In this document: piece by piece, positions 1-6,076 of the stretch
Layout: the number at the start of each line of letters is the position of its first letter
How positions within the stretch are numbered: position 1 is the stretch's first letter
NCBI GenBank assembly: GCA_046482855.1
Contig: JAWOEH010000049.1
Span: forward strand, 1 to 16,936
Length of the DNA: 16,936 bases
Reading direction: 5' to 3'
DNA from: CAYVSF01 sp046482855
Lineage (GTDB): Bacteria; Bacteroidota; Bacteroidia; Bacteroidales; UBA12077
Position numbers and translations under genes: made by a program
Notes under the pieces: generated by a model
Told to the model about the DNA's origin: nothing
The model's input: only the letters and a program-made list of their open reading frames with translations
Databases searched by the model: none

Positions 1-1
1 C

Positions 2-79
2 GACCTGCCTGCGGGGAATTATATCCTGAAGGTAGATGATGAAAAAGAACCTTTTGTAAAAGAGTTTATTAAGCAATAG
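2..79 (+). CDS. C-terminal end of a protein with a probable type IX secretion sorting domain (partial)
   Basis: Only the last 25 codons are in the window, reading in frame to a TAG stop at 77-79. The peptide begins DLPAGNYILKV and ends VKEFIKQ. This pattern (leucine, small residues, G-x-Y followed by alternating hydrophobics, then a short basic strand ending the protein) is typical of type A C-terminal sorting domains of Bacteroidota type IX secretion cargo. Such domains direct export across the outer membrane and are then removed. Nothing can be said about the main body of the protein. Alternatives are another beta-sandwich C-terminus, for example a small periplasmic protein ending in a similar strand pair. 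The reading frame is fairly secure because a strong terminator follows 23 bases later. Confidence 0.55.
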   Translation, partial: DLPAGNYILKVDDEKEPFVKEFIKQ

Positions 80-102
80 AGCAAGCTTTTTTCTTTCTAT
101 GT

Positions 103-127
103 AAGGGCCCGCATTGCGGGCCCTTTT
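103..127 (+). terminator. Intrinsic terminator after the first partial gene
   Basis: A perfect 10-bp stem (AAGGGCCCGC at 103-112 and GCGGGCCCTT at 116-125) with a 3-base ATT loop runs into a short T tract. It is GC-rich and stands out from the AT-rich surroundings. It ends the upstream transcript before the rubredoxin promoter. Confidence 0.85.
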
Positions 128-129
128 GC

Positions 130-159
130 TTGGTATTGTGAGCAAAAAGAGTAAATTTG
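130..159 (+). promoter_or_regulatory. Bacteroidota-type promoter for rubredoxin
   Basis: A TTG at 130-132 is followed after 19 bases by TAAATTTG at 152-159, a full match to the Bacteroidota -7 consensus TAnnTTTG. Transcription would start near 166, about 24 bases before the rubredoxin ATG. The -33 element begins just past the upstream terminator, so the rubredoxin gene appears to be transcribed on its own. Confidence 0.65.
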
Positions 160-189
160 TAGTAGTTGAAACCCTGAAAATGAACTACT

Positions 190-351
190 ATGCAAAAGTA
201 CAAGTGCACAATTTGCGGGCATATTTATGACCCCGAGGTGGGCGATGCCAAGGGAGGTATAGCGCCCGGAACCCCTTTTGAAGAGATCCCCGAGGATTGG
301 AAATGTCCGGTGTGTGGGGTAACGAAAAAGGATTATGTTCCCATAGGATAA
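190..351 (+). CDS. Rubredoxin
   Basis: A 53-residue iron protein that carries single electrons, usually in oxygen or peroxide detoxification in anaerobes (partners such as rubrerythrin or flavodiiron proteins), in the cytoplasm. The protein shows both rubredoxin knuckles: C6-T-I-C9-G and C39-P-V-C42-G, the four iron ligands. It also has the conserved Y-D-P segment (13-15), the G-T-P-F-E-E-I-P-E-D-W-K-C run before the second knuckle, and W37. Length is standard for the family. The ATG at 190 is chosen because an ATG ten bases upstream is in another frame and stops quickly. It has its own promoter and is followed after five bases by a terminator, so it looks monocistronic. No partner oxidoreductase lies in the window, so its electron acceptor here is unknown. 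Confidence 0.95.
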   Translation: MQKYKCTICGHIYDPEVGDAKGGIAPGTPFEEIPEDWKCPVCGVTKKDYVPIG

Positions 352-356
352 AAATG

Positions 357-384
357 AAAGGAGCCACTTTGCGGCTCCTTTTTT
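357..384. terminator. Bidirectional terminator between rubredoxin and yeiH
   Basis: The stem AAAGGAGCC (357-365) pairs with GGCTCCTTT (373-381) around a 7-base loop. On the plus strand it is followed by more T residues. Read on the minus strand it is followed by TTTCATTTTT. It therefore suits both convergent genes, and its right edge overlaps the yeiH stop codon. Confidence 0.8.
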
Positions 385-1336
385 ATATATAGCGTTGGAT
401 TGTCAGGAGTGATAAGGAGCCAATTAATACCCATAGAAAGCCTCCCTGAATAAAAGGACGCCAACCCACCTGCTTTATTTGTGTAAATTGCAGTCCTGCA
501 CCAATCAGCAGCAAGGTTAATGTAAGACTCCGGCGAGCTGCAAGGGCTATAAAGTGCCATACCTCGGTTCCCTGCGGTACTATTTGAGGAATGAAAAGGG
601 CACCTACAAACAAAAATATAAACCATGGAAGTTTGATCTTACTGCCGTTTTTGTTGGTAAATGTAAGGGTGATAGCGATAGGTATTATCCACAATGCCCT
701 TTCGAGTTTAACGATTGTTGCAATTTCCAAAGCTTCTTTTCCGAAGGTTTTGGCAGCACCTACCACGGAACTGGTATCGTGTATGGCAATGGCTGTCCAT
801 AAACCAAAATGGGTTTGTGAAATATGAAAGTATTCTCCTATCAGTGGAAAAATGACAAGAGCTAGTGCATTTAAGGTGAAAATAGTACCCAGCGCAATGG
901 TTATTTCCTGGTTTTTTGCCCTTATTATCGGGGCCAGTGCGGCTATGGCGCTACCACCACAAATGGCTGTGCCGGCTGCAATGAGGAAGGAGGTATGTTG
1001 TTGAACTTTTAAATATTTTCCCAATAGCAAACCTGCCACCATGGTAAAGGCAATTGAACCAATGGTAAGATATAGGCCCTCTCCGGATACCGAGAGGGCT
1101 TTTTCCAAAGGTATTCCAAAGCCTAATCCCACAACGGATCCCTTTAAAAGTGTTCCTGCAATAGATTGTGTTTTTTCTCTTATGGGTTTCTTTAACCATT
1201 GAGCCAGTATGATTCCTGTAACTAATGCAATCGGGGGTGCAATTATGCCTGAAACTGATACGATACCTGCTATTATCAGCAGTATGTTGGCAATATTAGA
1301 GGGAGTTCGTTTTTGTGTAATGAATGATGTTGACAT
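383..1336 (-). CDS. yeiH: YeiH-family putative sulfate/sulfur-anion exporter
   Basis: A polytopic inner-membrane protein of the UPF0324/YeiH family (Pfam Cons_hypoth698), often annotated as a putative sulfate exporter; the true substrate is not established for most members. From the start at 1336 it has 317 residues, with about nine or ten hydrophobic segments. It contains the family signatures A-G-T-A-I-C-G-G-S-A-I-A-A-L (about 121-134) and A-I-H-D-T-S-S-V-V-G-A (184-194). The frame stays open upstream to an ATG at 1411. That start is rejected because a good promoter (1354-1385) lies between the two ATGs, the first 25 residues are unlike the family, and 1336 leaves a leader of about 10 bases. 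The gene lies 127 bases downstream of a LysR gene in the same direction. Related LysR genes neighbour yeiH in other bacteria, for example yeiE in E. coli. Confidence 0.88.
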   Translation of the reverse strand: MSTSFITQKRTPSNIANILLIIAGIVSVSGIIAPPIALVTGIILAQWLKKPIREKTQSIAGTLLKGSVVGLGFGIPLEKALSVSGEGLYLTIGSIAFTMVAGLLLGKYLKVQQHTSFLIAAGTAICGGSAIAALAPIIRAKNQEITIALGTIFTLNALALVIFPLIGEYFHISQTHFGLWTAIAIHDTSSVVGAAKTFGKEALEIATIVKLERALWIIPIAITLTFTNKNGSKIKLPWFIFLFVGALFIPQIVPQGTEVWHFIALAARRSLTLTLLLIGAGLQFTQIKQVGWRPFIQGGFLWVLIGSLSLLTIQRYI

Positions 1337-1353
1337 AAGTTTGTTTTTGCCTG

Positions 1354-1385
1354 CAAAACTATGTATACGTTCATTATCAGGCAAA
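1354..1385 (-). promoter_or_regulatory. Bacteroidota-type promoter for yeiH
   Basis: Read on the minus strand, TTTG (1385 to 1382) is followed after 20 bases by TAGTTTTG (1361 to 1354), a full match to TAnnTTTG. Transcription would begin near 1347, about 10 bases before the yeiH ATG at 1336. The phased LysR-type operator candidate lies directly upstream. Confidence 0.65.
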
Positions 1386-1392
1386 TACAAAA

Positions 1393-1419
1393 TTGTTATG
1401 TCCCATAACAAGAGGTTAT
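1393..1419. promoter_or_regulatory. Candidate LysR operator: three half-sites at 10-bp steps
   Basis: Half-sites GTTAT (1395-1399), ATAAC (1405-1409) and GTTAT (1415-1419) alternate in orientation and start exactly 10 bp apart. The first two form the perfect 19-bp palindrome TTGTTATGTCCCATAACAA (1393-1411), which contains TTA-N7-TAA and T-N11-A, the general form of LysR-type boxes. The centre at 1402 would be about 55 bases upstream of the predicted yeiH transcription start, a usual place for LysR activators. Binding by the neighbouring LysR protein is inference. Confidence 0.6.
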
Positions 1420-1463
1420 AGCGTTTGGTTTTCAGGGAGTCGTATCAACTTGAGAAGGCAATG

Positions 1464-2351
1464 TTATTCCACGTGCATCAGGTAGCGAATGAAATTTTTT
1501 ACAATTCCCTGTGTGGGACCTTCGGCATGTACAATGTTAAATTTGCGGCTAATGGGGTTTTCGTTCAGAGGAATGGCTACTAGCTCATTTCTGGTAAGTT
1601 CCTCTTTTACTGCTTCGTGACTGATAATGGCCAGTGCAGGATGGTGGCGTAAAAAGCGTTTGATGCTTTCGCTACTTCCCAGGTGCATTACGACTCTCAT
1701 ATCGGAAAGATGGTAGCCTTTGTTGTTTAACCAGCGAACGAATACTTCCAGGGTCCCGGAACCATGTTCACGCAAAACTAAAGGGAAATCAGCTATTTGC
1801 TCAATACTGAGCTCTTTGGGGAATTTATCCTGCAAGGAACTGTGGCAAATTACCTGAAGTTTGTCTTCTCTGAAAGAGGTGTATGTAAGACCTGGTAGAT
1901 GATGTGCTCCTTCTACTAACCCCAGATCTATTTTGTCGTTTTGTAAGAGGTGCTCAATTTCTTCGGTATTTCCATTAGTCAAAAAACAGGTAATTCCCGG
2001 ATATCGGTTGAGGTAAAGTGCAAGGTGCTGGGGTAGAAGATATTGGGCGATGGTAGTACTTGCTCCCAATCGCAAAGTAGCTTGTGGGGAGTGGTTCAAA
2101 TCGCTTGACACCATAGCCAGGTTTTGGTAAGCTATTTCTACTTTTTTTGCTTGTTGATAATAAATTTCTCCCTGTCGCGTGAGCGTAATTTTATTGCCTA
2201 AACGTCGAAAAAGAGGAAAGCCCAAGCTTGCTTCTAACTCACGTATGTGCCTGGAAATGGCAGGTTGTGAAATGTACAGAATTTTTCCTGCTTTCGAGAA
2301 ACTTTTTTCACGCGCTGCGGTTAAGAATACCCGTAAACGAAAGTCTTCCAT
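1464..2351 (-). CDS. LysR-family transcriptional regulator, CysL/YeiE/CbbR-like
   Basis: A 295-residue LysR-type regulator, normal length. The N-terminal winged helix-turn-helix covers about residues 1-60, with the recognition region K-I-L-Y-I-S-Q-P-A-I-S-R-H-I-R-E-L-E (23-40) and the wing T-L-T-R-Q-G. A linker helix follows, then a two-lobed effector domain with R-E-H-G-S-G-T and L-G-S-S-E-S-I-K. Those motifs resemble the CysL, YeiE and CbbR branch, members of which respond to sulfite or to carbon-fixation metabolites. The subgroup assignment is from pattern memory, not alignment. Its likely target is yeiH downstream, whose promoter carries a TTA-N7-TAA palindrome. The gene starts 47 bases after the stop of the upstream SDR with no clear promoter between, so it may be read through from the TetR-SDR unit. 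The effector is unknown. Confidence 0.9.
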   Translation of the reverse strand: MEDFRLRVFLTAAREKSFSKAGKILYISQPAISRHIRELEASLGFPLFRRLGNKITLTRQGEIYYQQAKKVEIAYQNLAMVSSDLNHSPQATLRLGASTTIAQYLLPQHLALYLNRYPGITCFLTNGNTEEIEHLLQNDKIDLGLVEGAHHLPGLTYTSFREDKLQVICHSSLQDKFPKELSIEQIADFPLVLREHGSGTLEVFVRWLNNKGYHLSDMRVVMHLGSSESIKRFLRHHPALAIISHEAVKEELTRNELVAIPLNENPISRKFNIVHAEGPTQGIVKNFIRYLMHVE

Positions 2352-2398
2352 TGCTTTACTATCTGTTATGCCTTCAGCTACTCATTCCTTTTTTTAAT

Positions 2399-3193
2399 TC
2401 ATGATGCTTGTTCCGAAACAATGCGGACAATTTGGGTAACCCATTTTCGGGGCAGAAACCGAACGCTTGTTGCCATTAATTTATTAACCCCGCCATGAAT
2501 CGCTACGGTTTTGCCTTTCATCATCATTTTGTACCCATACTCTGCTACTTCCTCGGAGGTGGGGAGTTTTTTGTTTTTAAATAGCTTTGATTCTTCGGCA
2601 TTGGCTGTGGATTGGAATTCGCTGGCTGTTGGCCCGGGACACAGCGCTGTTACAGTTATTTGTTTGTCTTTTAGTTCGTTGGCAATAGCCTCGGAAAAAG
2701 CCAACACATAGTGTTTGGTGGCATAATAGACGGCCATTAGGGGGCCGGGTTGAAAAGCTGCAGTTGAGGCAACATTCAGGATGCGTCCATATTGTTTTTT
2801 TCCCATCTCTCTGGCATAGTGTTTGGTAAGAGCCGTGAGGGCATGAATGTTTACCTGCAACATATCTTGTTCGTGTTGCCAGTCGGTATCAATAAAAAAG
2901 CCGTAGGAGCCAAATCCTGCATTATTTACCAGGTATTCGATAAACAGATTTTGAGTTTGGGTATACTCAATAATACGTGTGGGCGCCTGAGGATCGCTTA
3001 AATCTTCGGCTAATACATGAACCCTAATGCCGTGTTGGGTTTCGAGTTCGGTTTTTAATTCTTGTAAGGCTTCTTCTCGTCGGGCAACGAGTACCAAATC
3101 GATGAATCCTTTTGCAAAGATTCGGGCCATAGCTTTGCCTATACCAGAAGAGGCTCCGGTAATGAGGGCTGTTTGTGCAACTGTTTTTGTCAT
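2399..3193 (-). CDS. Short-chain dehydrogenase/reductase (classical SDR, YqjQ/DltE-like)
   Basis: A 264-residue cytoplasmic NAD(P)-dependent oxidoreductase with a Rossmann fold. The nucleotide-binding motif T-G-A-S-S-G-I-G is at 12-19 and V-N-N-A-G at 89-93. The catalytic set is complete: N115, S143, Y156 and K160 (Y-Y-A-T-K), followed by the C-P-G-P-T loop (185-189). R38-R39 after the second strand suggests NADP(H) preference, which is inference. The C-terminal part (S-E-E-V-A-E-Y-G and a basic stretch) resembles the YqjQ/DltE-type group whose substrates are mostly unknown. It lies 34 bases downstream of a TetR gene in the same direction, so the two probably form one unit and the TetR protein probably controls the SDR. 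The substrate cannot be told from sequence. Confidence 0.9.
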   Translation of the reverse strand: MTKTVAQTALITGASSGIGKAMARIFAKGFIDLVLVARREEALQELKTELETQHGIRVHVLAEDLSDPQAPTRIIEYTQTQNLFIEYLVNNAGFGSYGFFIDTDWQHEQDMLQVNIHALTALTKHYAREMGKKQYGRILNVASTAAFQPGPLMAVYYATKHYVLAFSEAIANELKDKQITVTALCPGPTASEFQSTANAEESKLFKNKKLPTSEEVAEYGYKMMMKGKTVAIHGGVNKLMATSVRFLPRKWVTQIVRIVSEQAS

Positions 3194-3227
3194 AGGTTGT
3201 TGAGTGCTGATTTTTTGTGATAAGTAC

Positions 3228-3782
3228 TTACGTGGTCTTAATGCTATCCCAGGCAGATTGTATTGCTTGTTGTATCATTCCTTCGGACAGCTCGAACTGA
3301 TCCTCCAGGTATAGCTTGGCCGTTGCTGCCAGGTTCCCATAAACCAGTGCCAGCATTAGATCCACATTCATATTACGCAGTACACCCATGTCAACTCCCT
3401 TTTCGAGCAGGTCGAGTGCCGGCTGGTAATATTTTTTGTTGACTTCCCGAATTTCTTTACGAATCAGTGGCGAGTTGGCATATTGTTCAATAAATTGGAA
3501 TTCTTCCGGGTTATTGATGAAATGAGCAAACAAACTTAGCCAAAGACCCCAAAATTGATCTTTCACATGAGGCCCCCGTGAGTTGTCCATGGCTTCTCCC
3601 ATACGCTCTTTTACGCGGGTATACAAAGTATCAATCAGCTCTTCTTTGCTCTCGAAGTAGTGATAGATGGTTCCAATACCTACTTTCGACTCCTTTGATA
3701 TCAATGACATAGGTGTGGCGTGAAATCCCAGATCAGTAATAAGTTTTAAGGCGGTATCGAGAATCTGTTCACGTTTTTTCAT
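3228..3782 (-). CDS. TetR/AcrR-family transcriptional regulator
   Basis: A 184-residue TetR-family repressor, typical length. The N-terminal DNA-binding domain spans about residues 1-48, with A-L-K-L-I-T-D-L-G-F-H-A-T-P (helix 1 and turn) and the recognition region V-G-I-G-T-I-Y-H-Y-F-E-S-K-E-E-L (34-49), a classic TetR signature. The remaining helical domain (about 55-184) would bind a ligand and dimerise; it carries W78-G-L-W-L-S-L-F and is unlike well-characterised antibiotic-sensing members. It lies directly upstream of the SDR. A perfect 10-bp palindrome (3791-3800) nine bases before its ATG is a plausible self-operator. Members with this layout often control lipid or small-molecule metabolism, but the ligand is unknown. 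Confidence 0.92.
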   Translation of the reverse strand: MKKREQILDTALKLITDLGFHATPMSLISKESKVGIGTIYHYFESKEELIDTLYTRVKERMGEAMDNSRGPHVKDQFWGLWLSLFAHFINNPEEFQFIEQYANSPLIRKEIREVNKKYYQPALDLLEKGVDMGVLRNMNVDLMLALVYGNLAATAKLYLEDQFELSEGMIQQAIQSAWDSIKTT

Positions 3783-3790
3783 AAATGTAT

Positions 3791-3800
3791 TGAATATTCA
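3791..3800. promoter_or_regulatory. Candidate TetR operator palindrome
   Basis: TGAATATTCA is a perfect 10-bp palindrome lying 8 bases upstream of the TetR start codon. TetR proteins usually bind palindromes overlapping their own promoter. It is short, and chance occurrence in AT-rich DNA is possible; the symmetry does not extend beyond the 10 bp. Confidence 0.35.
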
Positions 3801-4071
3801 TTCTACGTATAAGGAGAACAAAAATAATCCATAAAGGTTTAGGGCAATAGCAATGTATGGAAAAATGCCTGCGCACGAAGTTGGGATAACAGTCAGGTAC
3901 GTTTTTTACTGCCGAATAAATATTGCGTGAAAACGTTGCAAGATGCTGTAGCCAATGACAAGGAACGATCTATTTTATCATTGGTTAAACCTAAATATAA
4001 ATTGGCAGGCGTTAGCTGACTACCAAAAAAAAAGTACCAGTATGTGCGCAGGCTAATGATTATGCGCCCAC

Positions 4072-4110
4072 TTTTAAAAAGGGAGAAGCGGGTTGCCGAC
4101 CTTTTTAAAA
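4072..4110. repeat. Perfect 11-bp inverted repeat with 17-base loop
   Basis: TTTTAAAAAGG (4072-4082) and CCTTTTTAAAA (4100-4110) are exact reverse complements. The stem is AT-rich with two GC pairs next to the loop. No gene ends beside it, so a simple terminator role is not obvious. It could be a protein-binding site or the hairpin of a small RNA. Confidence 0.5.
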
Positions 4111-4357
4111 AATATGCATATTCACCTTCCACATGGTTGGTGTATGGGGCTAAATTGTGAGGCATAGGGGTTATTTTCTGTCTTGTAAATTACCTATTTT
4201 ATGGTTCAAAGACAAAAGATTAGGTGGAAATATGTTTTTTTTTTACTAATACGGGTAGGGCAAAGGTTTTTTCAATTTTCTCAACTGCTAACATTCGTCA
4301 ATAAAATTCAAGAGTTAGTCAAGCATTTTGAACTTTCGTGTAGAAAAGTAGTAGTTA

Positions 4358-4377
4358 AGTACTATATCAGTAGTACT
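4358..4377. repeat. Paired AGTACT sites just before the histidine kinase
   Basis: AGTACT occurs at 4358-4363 and again at 4372-4377. Each copy is a palindrome, and the flanks (TTA before, AA after) make an imperfect inverted repeat centred one base-step upstream of the kinase start at 4379. The 14-bp start-to-start distance is not a whole helical turn, so a regulatory role is only possible, not shown. Confidence 0.3.
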
Positions 4378-4378
4378 A

Positions 4379-5929
4379 ATGCTAATGAAAGAGAGAGAGA
4401 GTTTATCGGGGACAATGCAGGAGGTAGCTGAAGGGATTGAGTATTTAACGGGGCACGATACCTCTGAATTACTACTTCAGGTCTTTAATTCTACTACCAT
4501 TCCATTTCTGGTTACCCATCCGGCAAGTGGCAGGATCATTTATTCAAACACTGCTTTTTGTAAGCTGTTTAACTACACGCCAGATGAATTGCAAAAGGTA
4601 AGCAGCGAACATCTGTATTTATGCGGCGAACACCGGAAAGATTTATTGAATGCTTTATATACAAAGCAAGAGGTCGATTGGATGGACGTAGAGGGGAAAA
4701 CCAAAGAAGGAAAGCGTTTGTTGTTGCGTGTTTCGCTTAAATTAACCAGGTTTCAGAATAACGAAGCCATACTTGTTGCTTTCGATACTATTACTGAGAA
4801 AAGAGAACTTAAGGAAGCGCTTACTGCCACTGAAATGCTGCACCAATCCTTAATTAATGTTATGGAGGAAGGAGTAATTATGCGCATGGCTAACGGTACA
4901 ATTAGCATGGCCAATAAAGCGGCTGAACGCATTTATGGAACTCCACTTACACAGGTTGCAACGAACGATTGGGAGACCCATTTTAACGCGCTGGATGAAA
5001 ATGGAAATGCTTTGTCTTTTAGTCAATTTCCAACAATGATGGCCATTGAGTCGGGGGAGTTGCAACGAGATAAGGTACTGCGTGTGGAGACTCCTGAGGG
5101 AAATTGGCTTTGGATAAAGATGAATGTGGTGCCCATATTTCAACCCAATGAAAAGAGTGCTTATGCATGTGTGGCCTCATTTTCTGATATTACTCAGCAA
5201 AAAGAGACGGAAAAACGGCTCCGTCGTCTGCACGATACAAAGGATACGCTATTTCGCGTGATGGGGCATGATTTACGCAGTCAGATTACAGCTATTATGG
5301 GAATTACGGACCTGATTGAGCTGGAAACTGCTTCGCTGAAAAACGATACACTAAAGCATTACCTTCAATTGTTGAAAGCTTCTGCTACAGGCAATTTTAA
5401 TCTTCTGCAAAACCTAACCGACTGGGCGCAAACTCAAACAAGCGATAGCCAACTACATCCCATTAACTTCTTTCTGCATGATATGGCTAAAGAGGTGGTG
5501 GAGTTATTTGCCCCCATGATCAGTCAAAAACAACTTGTTGTAGATATAGCTATTGATGAGCAACAGCAGGTTTTTGTCGATCCGAATATTACCAAAGCCT
5601 TGTTGCGCAATTTGATCTCCAATGCGCTCAAGTATTCTTATGCCGGGGGGAATGTACGCATTGATAGTTGTTTTTTGGGAACTTCTTTCTCCTTTACTGT
5701 GCAGGATGCAGGTGTAGGCATGAAACCCCAACTTTTGGAGCTGTTATGGTCCGAGGCTCCTATCGAGCCGCAGCCGGGTACAGCCCGTGAGAAAGGGATA
5801 GGGTTAGGGCTTAGGATTGTAAAGGAGCTGGTTGACAAGCATGGGGGAACCCTGCAAGTAGATAGTGCTATGGGTTTGGGTTCAGCTTTTACTATTACCC
5901 TGCCGCAAAAGGAAGAGAATCGTTTTTAG
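4379..5929 (+). CDS. Soluble PAS-PAS sensor histidine kinase, orphan
   Basis: A 516-residue sensor kinase with no predicted membrane segment, so the signal is probably cytoplasmic. First PAS domain about 28-140 (L-V-T-H-P-A-S-G-R-I-I-Y-S-N-T-A-F-C-K-L-F-N-Y); second about 150-275 (V-M-E-E-G-V-I-M-R-M-A-N-G-T-I), ending with S-D-I-T-Q-Q-K. The dimerisation and phosphoacceptor helix follows with H297 in G-H-D-L-R. The ATPase domain has the N box L-L-R-N-L-I-S-N-A-L-K-Y-S (408-420), the G1 box D443-A-G-V-G and the G2 box G-I-G-L-G-L (473-478). All catalytic boxes look intact. ATGs at 4379, 4385 and 4415 are possible starts; 4379 or 4385 cannot be separated, and no ribosome site decides. No response regulator or receiver domain is fused or adjacent, so the partner is elsewhere. 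The ligand is unknown. Confidence 0.92.
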   Translation: MLMKERESLSGTMQEVAEGIEYLTGHDTSELLLQVFNSTTIPFLVTHPASGRIIYSNTAFCKLFNYTPDELQKVSSEHLYLCGEHRKDLLNALYTKQEVDWMDVEGKTKEGKRLLLRVSLKLTRFQNNEAILVAFDTITEKRELKEALTATEMLHQSLINVMEEGVIMRMANGTISMANKAAERIYGTPLTQVATNDWETHFNALDENGNALSFSQFPTMMAIESGELQRDKVLRVETPEGNWLWIKMNVVPIFQPNEKSAYACVASFSDITQQKETEKRLRRLHDTKDTLFRVMGHDLRSQITAIMGITDLIELETASLKNDTLKHYLQLLKASATGNFNLLQNLTDWAQTQTSDSQLHPINFFLHDMAKEVVELFAPMISQKQLVVDIAIDEQQQVFVDPNITKALLRNLISNALKYSYAGGNVRIDSCFLGTSFSFTVQDAGVGMKPQLLELLWSEAPIEPQPGTAREKGIGLGLRIVKELVDKHGGTLQVDSAMGLGSAFTITLPQKEENRF

Positions 5930-6018
5930 GCAATGCTGTTTTTTTGTGAGCATAACCCTGATAAACATGCCTTTTCGGGTTGAGCAAATGACTTTTGGTT
6001 CTTTTCTTATCAAATCAG

Positions 6019-6049
6019 TTGTAACAATTGCTATTGTCGCATATTTTTG
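6019..6049 (+). promoter_or_regulatory. Bacteroidota-type promoter for the TtcA-like gene
   Basis: TTG at 6019-6021 is followed after 20 bases by TATTTTTG at 6042-6049, a full -7 consensus match. Transcription would begin near 6056, about 20 bases before the ATG at 6077. It overlaps the alternative TTG start at 6047, which argues against that start. Confidence 0.65.
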
Positions 6050-6076
6050 TTCACATTTGTGGTTAGGTACCTATTT

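Larger units (their letters stand above)
3783..4378. other. 596-base gap between divergent TetR and histidine kinase genes
   Basis: I see no convincing gene here. The open frame at 3893-4165 (minus) codes for a basic, phenylalanine-rich peptide with no recognisable family and no promoter. The gap holds the TetR palindrome, an 11-bp inverted repeat (4072-4110) and a pair of AGTACT sites just before the kinase. No full TTG/TAnnTTTG promoter pair was found for either flanking gene, although TATGTTTT at 4231-4238 is a one-base miss of the -7 element. The length would allow an unannotated small RNA. Confidence 0.5.

Noticed and set aside
1337..1411. Longer yeiH start adding 25 residues
   Set aside because: The added segment contains the promoter and part of the operator palindrome and does not look like a membrane protein N-terminus.
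3893..4165. 90-codon minus-strand frame in the TetR/kinase gap
   Set aside because: Composition is basic and aromatic with no family resemblance, and it spans the 11-bp inverted repeat. Kept as non-coding, though a remnant gene cannot be excluded.
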